Origin: Halioxenophilus sp964342265
GTDB lineage: Bacteria; Pseudomonadota; Gammaproteobacteria; Pseudomonadales; Cellvibrionaceae
Assembly (NCBI GenBank): GCA_964342265.1
Contig: CAYFFE010000057.1
Coordinates: 1 to 23,905 of the forward strand
DNA length: 23,905 nt
Direction: 5' to 3'
The notes under the pieces were generated by a model. It ran no database searches. It saw nothing but the letters and a program-made list of their open reading frames with translations, and was not told the DNA's origin. Each line of letters begins with the position of its first letter. The stretch's first letter is position 1. The translations under genes were made by a program, and so were the position numbers. Positions 1-8,232 of the stretch are shown here, in pieces.

Positions 1-34
1 TAGTTGTTAATTTATTGAGCGCTTAAAATCACAC

Positions 35-54
35 CTAAGCCGAAACCGGCTTAG
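35..54 (-). other. Perfect 8-bp inverted repeat over the cheW stop codon
   Basis: CTAAGCCG and CGGCTTAG are perfect inverted arms separated by AAAC. The arms include the stop codon of the cheW gene at 35-37. On the minus strand the hairpin is followed by GTGTGATTTTAAG, so it lacks an immediate T-run and is not a standard intrinsic terminator. It could slow 3' decay or weakly terminate. Confidence 0.45.
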
Positions 55-520
55 CCCGAGCGACCACGCTGTACAAATCCTCGACATTTAATAGGCGATG
101 AGCATTGAGCAGAATAATGAGTTTTTCATCGACGGTGGCCATGTTTTCGATAAATCGGTTATCGATTACGCTGCCGAAATTAGGTGCCGGTTTAATGTCT
201 TTTTCGTCGACTTTGTATACTTCCGACACGGCATCGACGACTAAACCCACGACCATGGCATCTTCCATAGCGCCGGCCTTTAACACGATAACAACCGTGG
301 TTTCGTTGTACTCCATCGCATCCAAGCCAAAGCGCTCGCGCATGTCGATAATGGGCACTATAATGCCGCGTAAATTAATCACCCCTTTAAGGTATTCCGG
401 TGTGCCAGGAATTTCGGTTACAGGCGCCCAGCCCATGATTTCCTGAACCCGTAAAATATCAACGCCAAATTCTTCGCCGGCCATTAAAAACGTTAGGTAT
501 TCACCTGCTTCATTCGTCAT
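35..520 (-). CDS. cheW: CheW-like chemotaxis coupling protein (second copy)
   Basis: This is a 161-residue single-domain CheW-like protein. In the family it bridges chemoreceptors and CheA in the cytoplasmic face of the chemosensory array. The typical core is visible: EYLTF near the start, then FGVDILRVQEIMGW, GVINLRGIIVPIIDMRERF and VVGLVVDAVSEV. I start it at the ATG at 520, because the reading starts directly at the conserved domain and GAGG lies about 9 bases upstream; an in-frame extension to 562 would lie inside the upstream gene. The start overlaps the end of the preceding cheW by 11 bases, which suggests translational coupling. It is the last gene of the visible operon, and the family could continue with a receptor, cheR, cheD or cheB beyond the left edge. 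Assignment to CheW is firm; which receptor it serves is unknown. Confidence 0.93.
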   Translation of the reverse strand: MTNEAGEYLTFLMAGEEFGVDILRVQEIMGWAPVTEIPGTPEYLKGVINLRGIIVPIIDMRERFGLDAMEYNETTVVIVLKAGAMEDAMVVGLVVDAVSEVYKVDEKDIKPAPNFGSVIDNRFIENMATVDEKLIILLNAHRLLNVEDLYSVVARAKPVSA

Positions 521-1049
521 CGGCGTATTCCTCGATATCCAAAGTGAGCAGTTGTTCGACATTGAGCAGCGTTACTACGTCCGAGCCCACATTAACCAAC
601 CCCGTTATGTAGCGATTATCTACTTGCCCGCTGAACACCGGGGCCGGTTTAATATCTTCCGATTCCGCGTTTAATACATCGGACACCGCATCAACCACAA
701 AGCCCATCATGCAGTTTACTCGCTCACCTTTTACGGCTAGCACGATAACCACCGTCGTGGGCGTGTATTCCGGATGGCCAATGTGAAATTTAATGCGCAA
801 ATCCTGAATGGGCACAATAACGCCGCGTAGGTTAATAACACCGCGCACAAACTCCGGCGAGTTAGGAATTAACGTGGGCGGTTCCCAACCGCGAATTTCG
901 GTAACCGATAAAATATCCACACCGTAGTGTTCTTCGTTTAATTTAAACGTGAGGTATTGATCGCCGCCGGATATAAAATCTATGCCTTCGAGCGTCAGGT
1001 CGCTCTGCTTGCCGTTGCCAACTTCAGGCACTTCTATTTTGGAGTTCAT
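510..1049 (-). CDS. cheW: CheW-like chemotaxis coupling protein (first copy)
   Basis: This is a 179-residue CheW-domain protein with about 30 extra N-terminal residues before the core at QYLTFKLNEEHYGVDILSVTEIRGW. The hallmark GVINLRGVIVPIQDLRIKF and MGFVVDAVSDV segments are present. It is clearly paralogous to the next gene in the operon, sharing the VDILxVxEIxGW, GVINLRG, NRxI and LLN segments, but it is not a recent duplicate. It lies 12 bases after cheA and overlaps the next cheW by 11 bases. A GAGA stretch about 8 bases before the ATG is the likely ribosome site. Two CheW proteins in one cluster are common in accessory chemosensory systems, where they may bind different receptors or pack at different array positions; that division of labour is inference. 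Confidence 0.93.
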   Translation of the reverse strand: MNSKIEVPEVGNGKQSDLTLEGIDFISGGDQYLTFKLNEEHYGVDILSVTEIRGWEPPTLIPNSPEFVRGVINLRGVIVPIQDLRIKFHIGHPEYTPTTVVIVLAVKGERVNCMMGFVVDAVSDVLNAESEDIKPAPVFSGQVDNRYITGLVNVGSDVVTLLNVEQLLTLDIEEYADDE

Positions 1050-1061
1050 GGATTTTCTCGT

Positions 1062-3329
1062 TTAAGCCGCCCGATTGGATTTGTTTTTACGGCGTGGTCG
1101 CGAGACCCGCCCAATCAAGCCTTGAATGTCTAAAATCAAAGCCACTGAGCCATCGCCTAAAATAGTGGCCCCCGAGATACCCTCAACGGGCCGATAATTG
1201 CTTTCCAAACTTTTGATGACCACCTGCTGCTGAGCCAACAAATCATCCACCAGTAAACCAATTTTTTGCCCGTCGCCTTCAACAACAACCAGCAGTGCGT
1301 TTTCGAGATCCTGATTATCGGCTTCGATATTAAATTCGCGGTAAATGGGAATAATGGGCACATTATCGTCGCGCAAACGATACAACGTGATGTTGCCGGA
1401 GACGTGATTAACCAGCTCTGGTTTTATCTGTAACGATTCCACGATTGCAATGAGCGGGATAATAAAGACTTCTTTTCCTACGCGAACCAATTGACCATCG
1501 AGAATGGCCAGGGTTAATGGTAAGTGCACACGAATAACAGACCCTTTGCCCAACTCTGATTCAATTTCGATACGCCCGCCCAGAGACTTAATGTTTTTTC
1601 GCACTACGTCCATTCCCACACCGCGCCCGGAAATATCACTGACCGACGCGGCTGTAGAAAAACCCGGCTCAAAGATTAATTCGTGAATCTCTTGGGTAGT
1701 TAACTCTTGATCCGCCGCCACTAGGCCTTTATCTTGCGCTTTTTTGAGGAGTTTTTTGGCATCCATACCCCGGCCATCGTCAGATATTTCGATAACAATG
1801 TTGCCACCGCGATGCTCGGCATTAAGGTAGACTTTACCGGTTTCGGATTTTCCGCAGGCCAAGCGTTCCTCGGGAGGCTCAATGCCGTGGTCCACTGCGT
1901 TGCGCACCAAATGAACTAATGGGTCGCCGATTTGCTCCATTACGGTTTTATCGAGTTCGGTTTGCTCACCGGATAACACCAGCTCGATTTTTTTGCCGGT
2001 TTTCACCGAAAGGTCGCGAATCATGCGAGGAAAACGATTAAAGGTAAAGCTGATCGGCAACATACGGATTCGCATAACGCTTTCTTGCAGTTCGCGAGTA
2101 TTTTGTTTGAGCTGCTCTAAACCGTGCGCCAAACGCTCTAACTTTTGCAAATCCAATTCGTTACCCAATTCCGACAACATGGATTGAGTAATCACCAACT
2201 CGCCCACCAGATTAATTAAATTATCGACTTTATCGATACCCACGCGAATGGAGGAACCCGAAGAGGTCGAGACTGGAGCGTTGGACTTTTCTGCGGCGGG
2301 GCTCTCTTTAACGTCACCTGACTCGGCCACGGTTTGGTTTACAGACGGAGCGATTTCAGGATCGCTTTGCTCAATTGCTTTGATGTTTTGTTGTTGCAAA
2401 GGAGGTGCAGCTTGAACGGATGGCTCTACAGGAGTGGCTGCATCACGGTGAATTGCCGCCTCCGAACTAGCATCGTTTGAATCGCTGGAATTGTTTGATT
2501 CACTTAAATCGCGAATAGCACTTGGATCGATCATTTCGGCGTTGATAGTTAATTCGCATTCGTCGATGACCCAATCAAAAACAGACTCGATTTCCTCTTT
2601 CGTGGTATCAGCAATCAACTCCAATCGCCAAGACAAAAAACATTCATCCACCGTGAGCTGATCAAATTCGGGCACTGAATCCGTGTTGGCGTAGCTGGTT
2701 AATTCGCCCAACTCCTGCAATTCGCGAAACAATCGCAACGGCTCATTGCCCGTTAATAAAATTTGCGGCTCGGGCTTAAAGTCGATAAGCCATTTTTTTA
2801 ACGCAGAGGTGTTGGATTGATCATCCTCCGCTAGATCGCCGGACTCAAAAAAAGTTTGCTCCAACGCCGAGTTCTGTTGATTAAGGCCCGAGTCGCCAGC
2901 GCTCGATACAATCGGCGGAGCAGTAACCGGGGTTGGGCCTGCCGACAACAAACGCTCGAACGAATTTAGCAAGGGTTGACTGGCGTTGCTGTCGATGGGT
3001 TTTTCCTGTTCCAAGCAGCTCACCATACCGCGCAGCACATCGCACGACTGCAAAAGCAGATCAATGGTTTCAGCATCCAACTGCCGAGTGCCTTCTCGCG
3101 CCTCGTCCAGTAACGTTTCCAACACATGAGTAAAGCTAACTATTTCGCTAAAACCCAGTGTACCGCCACCGCCTTTTATGGAATGAGCTGCGCGAAAGAT
3201 CGTGTTGATCAGCTCGGGATCGCTGTCGGTGGCATTGCTGATCTCTAACAGCCCCTGCTCCATAACATCCAAACCTTCGTAGCTTTCTTCAAAGAAAACT
3301 TGGTAAAACTGTTTTAAGTCGATGCTCAT
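1062..3329 (-). CDS. cheA: Chemotaxis histidine kinase CheA
   Basis: This is a 755-residue CheA. It autophosphorylates on the N-terminal Hpt domain and passes phosphate to CheY-type regulators in the receptor array. The Hpt domain spans about residues 1-110, with the phospho-acceptor His49 in AHSIKGG. Residues about 178-265 hold a domain with GNEPLRLFRELQELGEL and ECFLSW motifs, which I recall from auxiliary-cluster CheA proteins and which replaces the classical CheY-binding P2. A low-complexity Ser/Ala/Pro linker covers 270-355, then the dimerisation domain (about 358-430). The ATPase has the N box at Asn477, DDGRGMD (517-523), FEPGFST (553-559) and GRGVGMD (568-574). A CheW-like regulatory domain ends the protein. 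All catalytic boxes are intact. It lies 17 bases after cheY and 12 bases before cheW. Confidence 0.97.
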   Translation of the reverse strand: MSIDLKQFYQVFFEESYEGLDVMEQGLLEISNATDSDPELINTIFRAAHSIKGGGGTLGFSEIVSFTHVLETLLDEAREGTRQLDAETIDLLLQSCDVLRGMVSCLEQEKPIDSNASQPLLNSFERLLSAGPTPVTAPPIVSSAGDSGLNQQNSALEQTFFESGDLAEDDQSNTSALKKWLIDFKPEPQILLTGNEPLRLFRELQELGELTSYANTDSVPEFDQLTVDECFLSWRLELIADTTKEEIESVFDWVIDECELTINAEMIDPSAIRDLSESNNSSDSNDASSEAAIHRDAATPVEPSVQAAPPLQQQNIKAIEQSDPEIAPSVNQTVAESGDVKESPAAEKSNAPVSTSSGSSIRVGIDKVDNLINLVGELVITQSMLSELGNELDLQKLERLAHGLEQLKQNTRELQESVMRIRMLPISFTFNRFPRMIRDLSVKTGKKIELVLSGEQTELDKTVMEQIGDPLVHLVRNAVDHGIEPPEERLACGKSETGKVYLNAEHRGGNIVIEISDDGRGMDAKKLLKKAQDKGLVAADQELTTQEIHELIFEPGFSTAASVSDISGRGVGMDVVRKNIKSLGGRIEIESELGKGSVIRVHLPLTLAILDGQLVRVGKEVFIIPLIAIVESLQIKPELVNHVSGNITLYRLRDDNVPIIPIYREFNIEADNQDLENALLVVVEGDGQKIGLLVDDLLAQQQVVIKSLESNYRPVEGISGATILGDGSVALILDIQGLIGRVSRPRRKNKSNRAA

Positions 3330-3346
3330 AGCCCTGACCTTTTATT

Positions 3347-3709
3347 TTAGCCAAGCACTTTATTAACAGTGGCTAGTAATTTTTCTGGGTTAAACGGTTT
3401 TACTAGCCATCCGGTGGCACCGGCACTTTTGCCTTCGCTTTTTTTATCCATAGAAGACTCAGTCGTTAGTAATAAAATAGGCGTGTATTTGTAGTTGGGT
3501 AACGCACGTAAATTGCGCACCAAATCCAAACCGTTCATAACTGGCATGTTTAAGTCGGTTATCACTGCATCAAATCGATCTCCCTTAGCACTGCTAAGAG
3601 CCTGCTGACCATCGGCGGCGTCTTTAATTTGATGACCGGCAGATTGCAAAGTGGCTGACACCATATTTCGCATGGAAGCCGAGTCATCAACAATTAAAAT
3701 TCGAGCCAT
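3347..3709 (-). CDS. cheY: CheY-type single-domain response regulator
   Basis: This 120-residue receiver-only protein should accept phosphate from the CheA encoded immediately downstream. The acidic pocket is Asp8/Asp9, the phospho-acceptor is Asp52 in ITDLNMP, the switch Thr lies in LLLTTES (82/83), and Lys104 is in WLVKPF. All conserved receiver residues are present, so it should be phosphorylatable. The TTESSMDKKSEGKSAGATGW stretch is of the type seen in accessory chemosensory clusters rather than in the flagellar CheY of E. coli. AAGGAG sits 6 bases before the ATG. It is 17 bases upstream of cheA but 129 bases downstream of the STAS gene. Whether it drives the flagellar motor or another output is not shown by the sequence. 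Confidence 0.93.
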   Translation of the reverse strand: MARILIVDDSASMRNMVSATLQSAGHQIKDAADGQQALSSAKGDRFDAVITDLNMPVMNGLDLVRNLRALPNYKYTPILLLTTESSMDKKSEGKSAGATGWLVKPFNPEKLLATVNKVLG

Positions 3710-3790
3710 GCTCTACTCCTTTTTAGTTAACACGCAGGTTTTATAAGTTTTAAATAATAAAAATTTAGGCGCAACTTACGGTGCAACGTT

Positions 3791-3810
3791 GAAAAATACG
3801 CCGAGGGCGT
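3791..3810 (-). terminator. Possible weak terminator/attenuator between STAS gene and cheY
   Basis: On the minus strand the sequence reads ACGCC-CTC-GGCGT followed by ATTTTT. That is a 5-bp GC-rich stem with a 3-base loop and a short T-run. It lies in the 129-bp gap after the STAS gene and could reduce read-through into cheY. The short stem makes it weak. Confidence 0.4.
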
Positions 3811-3838
3811 TCACTCGCTGGTTTTAAGATAAACCCGA

Positions 3839-4120
3839 TCACTTGGATAAACCCAGCGCCTCAGACAACCCCAACAAATCGGACGCACGCACTAGGTCGT
3901 CGCTGGGTTTTTTCCAGACTATGTCGCCCCCCAGTGTTTTCAGCTCGTTACGCAAACTAACAAACACCTGCAAGCCAGCGGTATCGGCCTTGGTAACACC
4001 ATCGGCTTTTAACTCAATAGTTAGGGCTTTATGCATCGATTTTTGCAATCGCTTATGCAACGATGACGCAACATGAATATCCAATGAGTCGCCACAACTG
4101 AACGTTGTTTTTTCTGCCAC
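3839..4120 (-). CDS. STAS-domain protein (anti-sigma-antagonist type)
   Basis: This is a 93-residue protein made only of a STAS domain, the fold of SpoIIAA-type anti-sigma factor antagonists. The key signature is KADTAGLQ at about 45-51, where Thr47 matches the Ser/Thr phosphorylation position of the family. A GTG start at 4120 is preceded by GGAG with a 6-base spacer. It is the first gene of the chemosensory operon, separated from cheY by 129 bases that contain a possible weak terminator. STAS proteins occur at this position in several accessory chemosensory clusters; the role is usually not worked out and may be a phosphorylation switch or a scaffold. The STAS fold is well supported; the function in chemotaxis is inference. 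No partner kinase or phosphatase is visible in the window. Confidence 0.85.
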   Translation of the reverse strand: MAEKTTFSCGDSLDIHVASSLHKRLQKSMHKALTIELKADGVTKADTAGLQVFVSLRNELKTLGGDIVWKKPSDDLVRASDLLGLSEALGLSK

Positions 4121-4248
4121 ACCAATCTCCAGACTTTTATAAGTAATGCCTGATCAACTCAGAGACGCATCTGCTTGATGTTTCTAAATCGGATGATTTC
4201 CAATGAACTTGTCTCTTTTGATAGTGCCAATCAGTGATAGTAAGAATT

Positions 4249-4328
4249 ATGGAAAGTAACAGTCACGACAGGCAACGATCATGAAAGGTAAAGGTCATGA
4301 AAAGTAACAATCCTGAAAAACAACGATC
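4249..4328. repeat. Five tandem degenerate 16-bp repeats
   Basis: Exactly five 16-base units lie head to tail with no spacer: ATGGAAAGTAACAGTC, ACGACAGGCAACGATC, ATGAAAGGTAAAGGTC, ATGAAAAGTAACAATC and CTGAAAAACAACGATC. The consensus is close to ATGAAAAGTAACGATC, with the final TC invariant. Two weaker units may precede it (4217-4248). The array sits about 130 bases upstream of the STAS start, so it could be a cluster of regulator binding sites or decayed slippage DNA. Confidence 0.85.
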
Positions 4329-4424
4329 AATTTCCACAAAACTCATTCGCTAACACCCAGGCTTATTATCGGCAAAAGATGAAAACCTTTTAAAAACCAC
4401 GCAATTTCCACAATACACTTGTCG

Positions 4425-4443
4425 TTATTCAACCATTGAATAA
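4425..4443. promoter_or_regulatory. Palindrome, possible operator
   Basis: TTATTCAACCATTGAATAA has perfect 8-base arms around a 3-base centre. It lies about 305 bases upstream of the STAS start and 460 bases upstream of the GGDEF/EAL start. The symmetric, AT-rich form fits a dimeric repressor site, but no T-run follows and no known consensus is recognised. Confidence 0.4.
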
Positions 4444-4901
4444 ACAGTATTTTCGTTAACGTCGCTTAATATCACTTGCCGTCTAAATTATTCGCCGCTA
4501 TCAAAAGGAAACACCCGCAGCGCACTTATCCTCAACGTATCGAATCAGCTATTGTCACTAAGATTAGACGCTAACTTGCTTATTTGCCTAATAATGGCGT
4601 ATCTCGCGCCGCACAAGCGCAGGGACAGGCGGCGGGGTATTTCTACACGCCACTTTTTTCCCGTTACAAACGTTAAAACGAGCCCGACTGTTGTCACAAA
4701 AACCATTGCGAATAAACAGAGTGACGCAAATCGCACAATTTGAATTAAAAAAAAGGATCGCTTTGACAGCTTTTTGAAATATGACTAAATATTAATGGAG
4801 CAGTAATTTCTAATGGCCTGTTAATCGATAAGCAGTACGACGACTCGCTCGCTCTTGCAGGCATAAACTCCATCCTATTTTTGGCCCGAGCTGAATCGAT
4901 A

Positions 4902-6677
4902 ATGACCTCGAACATAAATGGACTTAGCCTGTTGCAGTTTGGAAATTGTTCCACCGTCAACACCGCAACCAACGCCATTTCGTTAACGCCTTCGGCCTAC
5001 CCCTTAATGCCGGTTATCAGCTTGTTGCGCGCCAACAACCTGACAGAAGCAAAAACCTACCTTCAGTTAAAATCTTTTGATGTCATATTTTTGACTTTAG
5101 ACTTTGCCGACGAACAATACCAATCGGCCCTCGATTTGGTTAAGGCAAACGCCGCTCACTGCGCGATTGTGGTGTTAACCCAACCGCAGTTTGAACAGCA
5201 GGCCATGGCTTTATTAAACCAAGGTATTTTCGATTATTTAACGCTGGATGAAATTAACGGCAAAAGCGTGTCAAGAATGTTGCGCCATGCACAGGAGTAT
5301 TTGCGGCATAAGGAAACTATTTTATCGTCCAGCACGATCGACTCGGTGACAGGCCTTGCCAATCGTGCCGGGTTTATGGAATTTATACAGCGGCAACTGG
5401 CAGAGGCGGATCGTTTGCAGTTTCACTTGTCGTTGTTTTATGTGGATTGCGATAATTTTAAGGTAATTAACGATACGCTGGGCCACCAAAAAGGTGATGA
5501 TTTTTTGGCTCATGTCGCTCAGCATTTAAAAGGCTGCGTACGTAATAACGATTTTGTGGCGCGCTTAAGTGCCGACGAATTTGTGGTAGTGATTAAATCC
5601 AAAGACAACCGAATTATTCCCTCAGCGGTTGTGGCCGAAAACATTCTGCAAGCCATTCGGCGCGGCGTGCAATTAACCAATGGCGAATTTGTGGAGTCAC
5701 ATTGCAGCATCGGCATTACCCACTACAACGGCGAGGGCCCGGCGCCCAATGCCGACAAATTTTTGCTGGAAGCCGCCTCAGCGCTAAAACAATCGAAATT
5801 AAAGGGCGGCGACTGTACCTGCTTTTTCGACAACGCGCTGGGCCACAAAGCCGAACGGCGTACTTTGTTGTTGCGCAATATTCGCCAAGCTTTTAAGCGC
5901 GGTGAGTTTTACCTTAATTATCAACCCATTATCGATGCCACGACCGACCGCGTGCGCGGTTTTGAAGCGCTGTTGCGCTGGAATAGAGAGAGTAAAGAGC
6001 GGATATCGCCGGAGGAATTTGTACCGCTGCTGGAAGAAACCGGCATGATTCATCTCATCGGCAACTGGGTAATTCTGCAAGCGTGTAAGGACTTTTCGAA
6101 TTTTATTAACGCCGGCTACATTTCCGATCGAGGCTGGATTAGCGTTAATATTTCGCCCTTGCAGTTGCAAGATCCCAACTTTGTACAACGCCTGCAAAAA
6201 AACCTCAACGAGGTCGACATTCCACCGCGACAATTGCATTTGGAAATCACCGAATCGTCGCTAATGGAAAAAAGCGAGTTTACCTTTCAAACTTTGGCGA
6301 GTATTAAAGCCTTGGGCTGTGGCTTATCGCTGGACGATTTTGGCGTGGGTTATTCGTCGATGAATCATCTGAAGGTGCTGCCCATCGATACACTGAAGAT
6401 TGACCAATCGTTTATACGCAACTTTCACAACGACGAATCCGACCAAGCGATGATTCGAGCCATTGTGTCGTTGGCGCATAATTTGGGTAAAACAGTGGTC
6501 GCCGAAGGCGTAGAGACTGAAGCGGTCGCGGCGTTCCTCAAGCAACGCCGCTGCGAGTTTTTGCAGGGCTATTTTTACTCCAAGCCCCTATCCATGCTCG
6601 ATGCCATGGAATTTACCCGCGTGACCAACAAAATTCAGCACGATGTTTTATTGGATATACCGCCAATGTCTAACTGA
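4902..6677 (+). CDS. Receiver-like/degenerate GGDEF/EAL c-di-GMP phosphodiesterase
   Basis: This 591-residue cytoplasmic protein has three parts. The N-terminal ~130 residues resemble a receiver fold, but the phospho-acceptor position in FDVIFLTLDFAD carries Thr instead of Asp, so phosphorylation looks unlikely. The GGDEF domain (about 145-310) reads SADEF at 223-227, so the catalytic G's are lost, yet an RxxD inhibitory site (RNND) remains exactly five residues before it. The EAL domain (about 330-580) has EALLRW, SVNISPLQ, LEITES, DDFGVGYSS, LKIDQSF and VAEGVET, the full set expected for an active c-di-GMP phosphodiesterase. I take the ATG at 4902; a TTG at 4881 is in frame and neither has a strong ribosome site. 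It has no membrane segment. Its 3' end overlaps putP by 43 bases. Degradation of c-di-GMP is the best prediction. Confidence 0.9.
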   Translation: MTSNINGLSLLQFGNCSTVNTATNAISLTPSAYPLMPVISLLRANNLTEAKTYLQLKSFDVIFLTLDFADEQYQSALDLVKANAAHCAIVVLTQPQFEQQAMALLNQGIFDYLTLDEINGKSVSRMLRHAQEYLRHKETILSSSTIDSVTGLANRAGFMEFIQRQLAEADRLQFHLSLFYVDCDNFKVINDTLGHQKGDDFLAHVAQHLKGCVRNNDFVARLSADEFVVVIKSKDNRIIPSAVVAENILQAIRRGVQLTNGEFVESHCSIGITHYNGEGPAPNADKFLLEAASALKQSKLKGGDCTCFFDNALGHKAERRTLLLRNIRQAFKRGEFYLNYQPIIDATTDRVRGFEALLRWNRESKERISPEEFVPLLEETGMIHLIGNWVILQACKDFSNFINAGYISDRGWISVNISPLQLQDPNFVQRLQKNLNEVDIPPRQLHLEITESSLMEKSEFTFQTLASIKALGCGLSLDDFGVGYSSMNHLKVLPIDTLKIDQSFIRNFHNDESDQAMIRAIVSLAHNLGKTVVAEGVETEAVAAFLKQRRCEFLQGYFYSKPLSMLDAMEFTRVTNKIQHDVLLDIPPMSN

Positions 6678-8134
6678 GTGTCCTGACGAGTTAACAGAGA
6701 CACAGCAATAACCGCAATACCCGCCAAGATAAATCCAGGCAACAATTCGTAGAGATCAAACCAACCACCCGATAATTGCTTCCACACCACCACGGTTACA
6801 CCGCCGACCACAATCCCCGCCAGCGCGCCCCAGCAGGTCATACGCGACCAATATAAGCTGAGCAACAAGGCCGGTCCAAAGGCGGCACCGAAACCTGCCC
6901 AGGCGTAGGAGACCAAATCGAGTACGGAATTACCCGGCGACAGCGCCAATAGCGTGGCAATTACCGCGATACCAATCACTGCGGCGCGACCCAGCCACAT
7001 AATCTCTGTGGACGAAGCCTCGCTCTTGCGGAACACCTTGTAAAGGTCCTCGGTGAGTGCCGACGAGCACACCAGCAACTGGGAATCCGCAGTACTCATA
7101 ATGGCCGCCAAAATTGCCGCCAGTAAAATACCCGCCACCAGTGGGTGGAAGACGATATTCACTAACAGGATGAAAATGGTTTCGGCATCTTCTACCACGA
7201 CGCCGGTTTCCTGAGTGTAAAGAAGACCAATCACCCCCACGCCCAGAGAGCTGATCATGGCAATCCCGCTCCAGCTTACCGCAATGTTGCGAGCAGCCGG
7301 CACCGCGTCTTCGCTGCGAATTGCCGCAAAACGCGCCAGAATGTGAGGCTGACCAAAATAGCCCAAGCCCCAAGCCAAAGACGACAACAACGCCACTGCG
7401 CCCAGAGCTTTGCCGTCGACGTCGGTTAGGGGATTAGCCAATTCGGGGTTGAGGGCTTTTAGCTCGCCCATCAGGCTCATATCGCCGCTCAGATAGGTAT
7501 ACACCACGATCGGTACGATAAACAACGCCGCCGCCATTAGCAGGCCCTGTACAAGGTCGGTCCAGGAAACGGCCAAAAACCCGCCAAAGAAGGTGTAACC
7601 CACCACACACAAACAGCCGATAATCACCGCCCACTGGTATTGTAAGCCAAATACGGTCTCGAACAGCTTGCCGCCGGCAACCAATCCAGAACTGGTGTAA
7701 AAGAGGAAGAACAACAAGACAAAAACGGCGGAAACCACCTGCAATATGCGGGATTTGTCGTTAAATCGATTGTTGAAGTATTCGGGCAGGGTGATGGCGT
7801 TGCCAAAGTATTCGGTGAATCGGCGCAGACGCTTGGCCTGAAACTGCCAATTGAGCAGCGTGCCGGTCCAAAGACCAATGGCCAGCCAAATGGCCTCTAA
7901 GCCCGCCATAAAGGCAAAACCGGGCAAACCTAACAACAGCCAGCCGCTCATATCCGACGCACCGGCACTGAGTGCTGCGGGCCAAGGGCCTAGGTGGCGG
8001 CCGCCGAGAAAGTAATCTTCACTGTTGGCGGTTTGTCGCCAGGCCCAATAACCAATGGCAAACATGGCTGCCAAATAAACAAAAAAACTGAGAACTACGC
8101 CCCAACTAAATTCCGCTAAACTACCTGTCTCCAT
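6635..8134 (-). CDS. putP: Sodium/proline symporter PutP
   Basis: This 499-residue integral inner-membrane protein of the SSS family imports proline with Na+. Length (E. coli PutP is about 502) and sequence agree closely with PutP along the whole chain: AGASDMSGWLL near residues 58-67 holds the Na+-binding Asp (Asp61, equivalent to E. coli Asp55), followed by TEYFGNAITLPEYF, FGGFLAVSWTDLVQ, WGLGYFGQPHILARF, SQLLVCSSALTEDLY and VSYAWAGFGAAFGP. About thirteen hydrophobic segments are visible. The ATG at 8134 is preceded by AGGA. It diverges from pepQ across 98 bp, a sensible pairing because PepQ releases proline. Its last 14 codons lie opposite the 3' end of the GGDEF/EAL gene. Specificity for proline is supported by close similarity but not proven. 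Confidence 0.95.
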   Translation of the reverse strand: METGSLAEFSWGVVLSFFVYLAAMFAIGYWAWRQTANSEDYFLGGRHLGPWPAALSAGASDMSGWLLLGLPGFAFMAGLEAIWLAIGLWTGTLLNWQFQAKRLRRFTEYFGNAITLPEYFNNRFNDKSRILQVVSAVFVLLFFLFYTSSGLVAGGKLFETVFGLQYQWAVIIGCLCVVGYTFFGGFLAVSWTDLVQGLLMAAALFIVPIVVYTYLSGDMSLMGELKALNPELANPLTDVDGKALGAVALLSSLAWGLGYFGQPHILARFAAIRSEDAVPAARNIAVSWSGIAMISSLGVGVIGLLYTQETGVVVEDAETIFILLVNIVFHPLVAGILLAAILAAIMSTADSQLLVCSSALTEDLYKVFRKSEASSTEIMWLGRAAVIGIAVIATLLALSPGNSVLDLVSYAWAGFGAAFGPALLLSLYWSRMTCWGALAGIVVGGVTVVVWKQLSGGWFDLYELLPGFILAGIAVIAVSLLTRQDTQLDIGGISNKTSC

Positions 8135-8232
8135 AAAAGAGTTATCCTAAACTTTAGTAAGTATAAAAAAGCATCGAATCACACTCGGTGGATAACACGT
8201 CGTTCTAGTTTTTACATTACAAGGAGTCTCCG
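8135..8232. promoter_or_regulatory. Divergent putP-pepQ control region
   Basis: This 98-bp stretch separates the two divergent start codons and must carry both promoters or a shared one. AAGGAG (pepQ side) and AGGA (putP side) are the ribosome sites. The interior is AT-rich, but I find no clear -10/-35 pair or symmetric operator. Confidence 0.5.

Larger units (their letters stand above)
4121..4901. other. Long intergenic region between chemosensory operon and GGDEF/EAL gene
   Basis: This 780-bp region between divergent genes should hold both promoters. It contains the 16-bp tandem repeats (4249-4328), a 12-base direct repeat CAATTTCCACAA at 4328-4339 and 4402-4413, and a palindrome at 4425-4443. 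Small open frames of about 60-77 codons near 4545-4978 on both strands have no family match I recognise and no convincing ribosome site, so I do not call genes. I could not identify confident -10/-35 boxes. Confidence 0.6.

Noticed and set aside
35..562. Longer cheW starting at 562
   Set aside because: The extra 14 residues lie inside the preceding cheW and do not match the family; the ATG at 520 has a good ribosome site.
4545..4978. Small frames of 63-77 codons on both strands in the intergenic region
   Set aside because: They overlap each other or the next gene start, lack convincing ribosome sites, and show no family pattern.
5799..6239. 146-codon minus-strand frame inside the EAL gene
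   Set aside because: Antisense shadow; the plus frame carries conserved EAL motifs.
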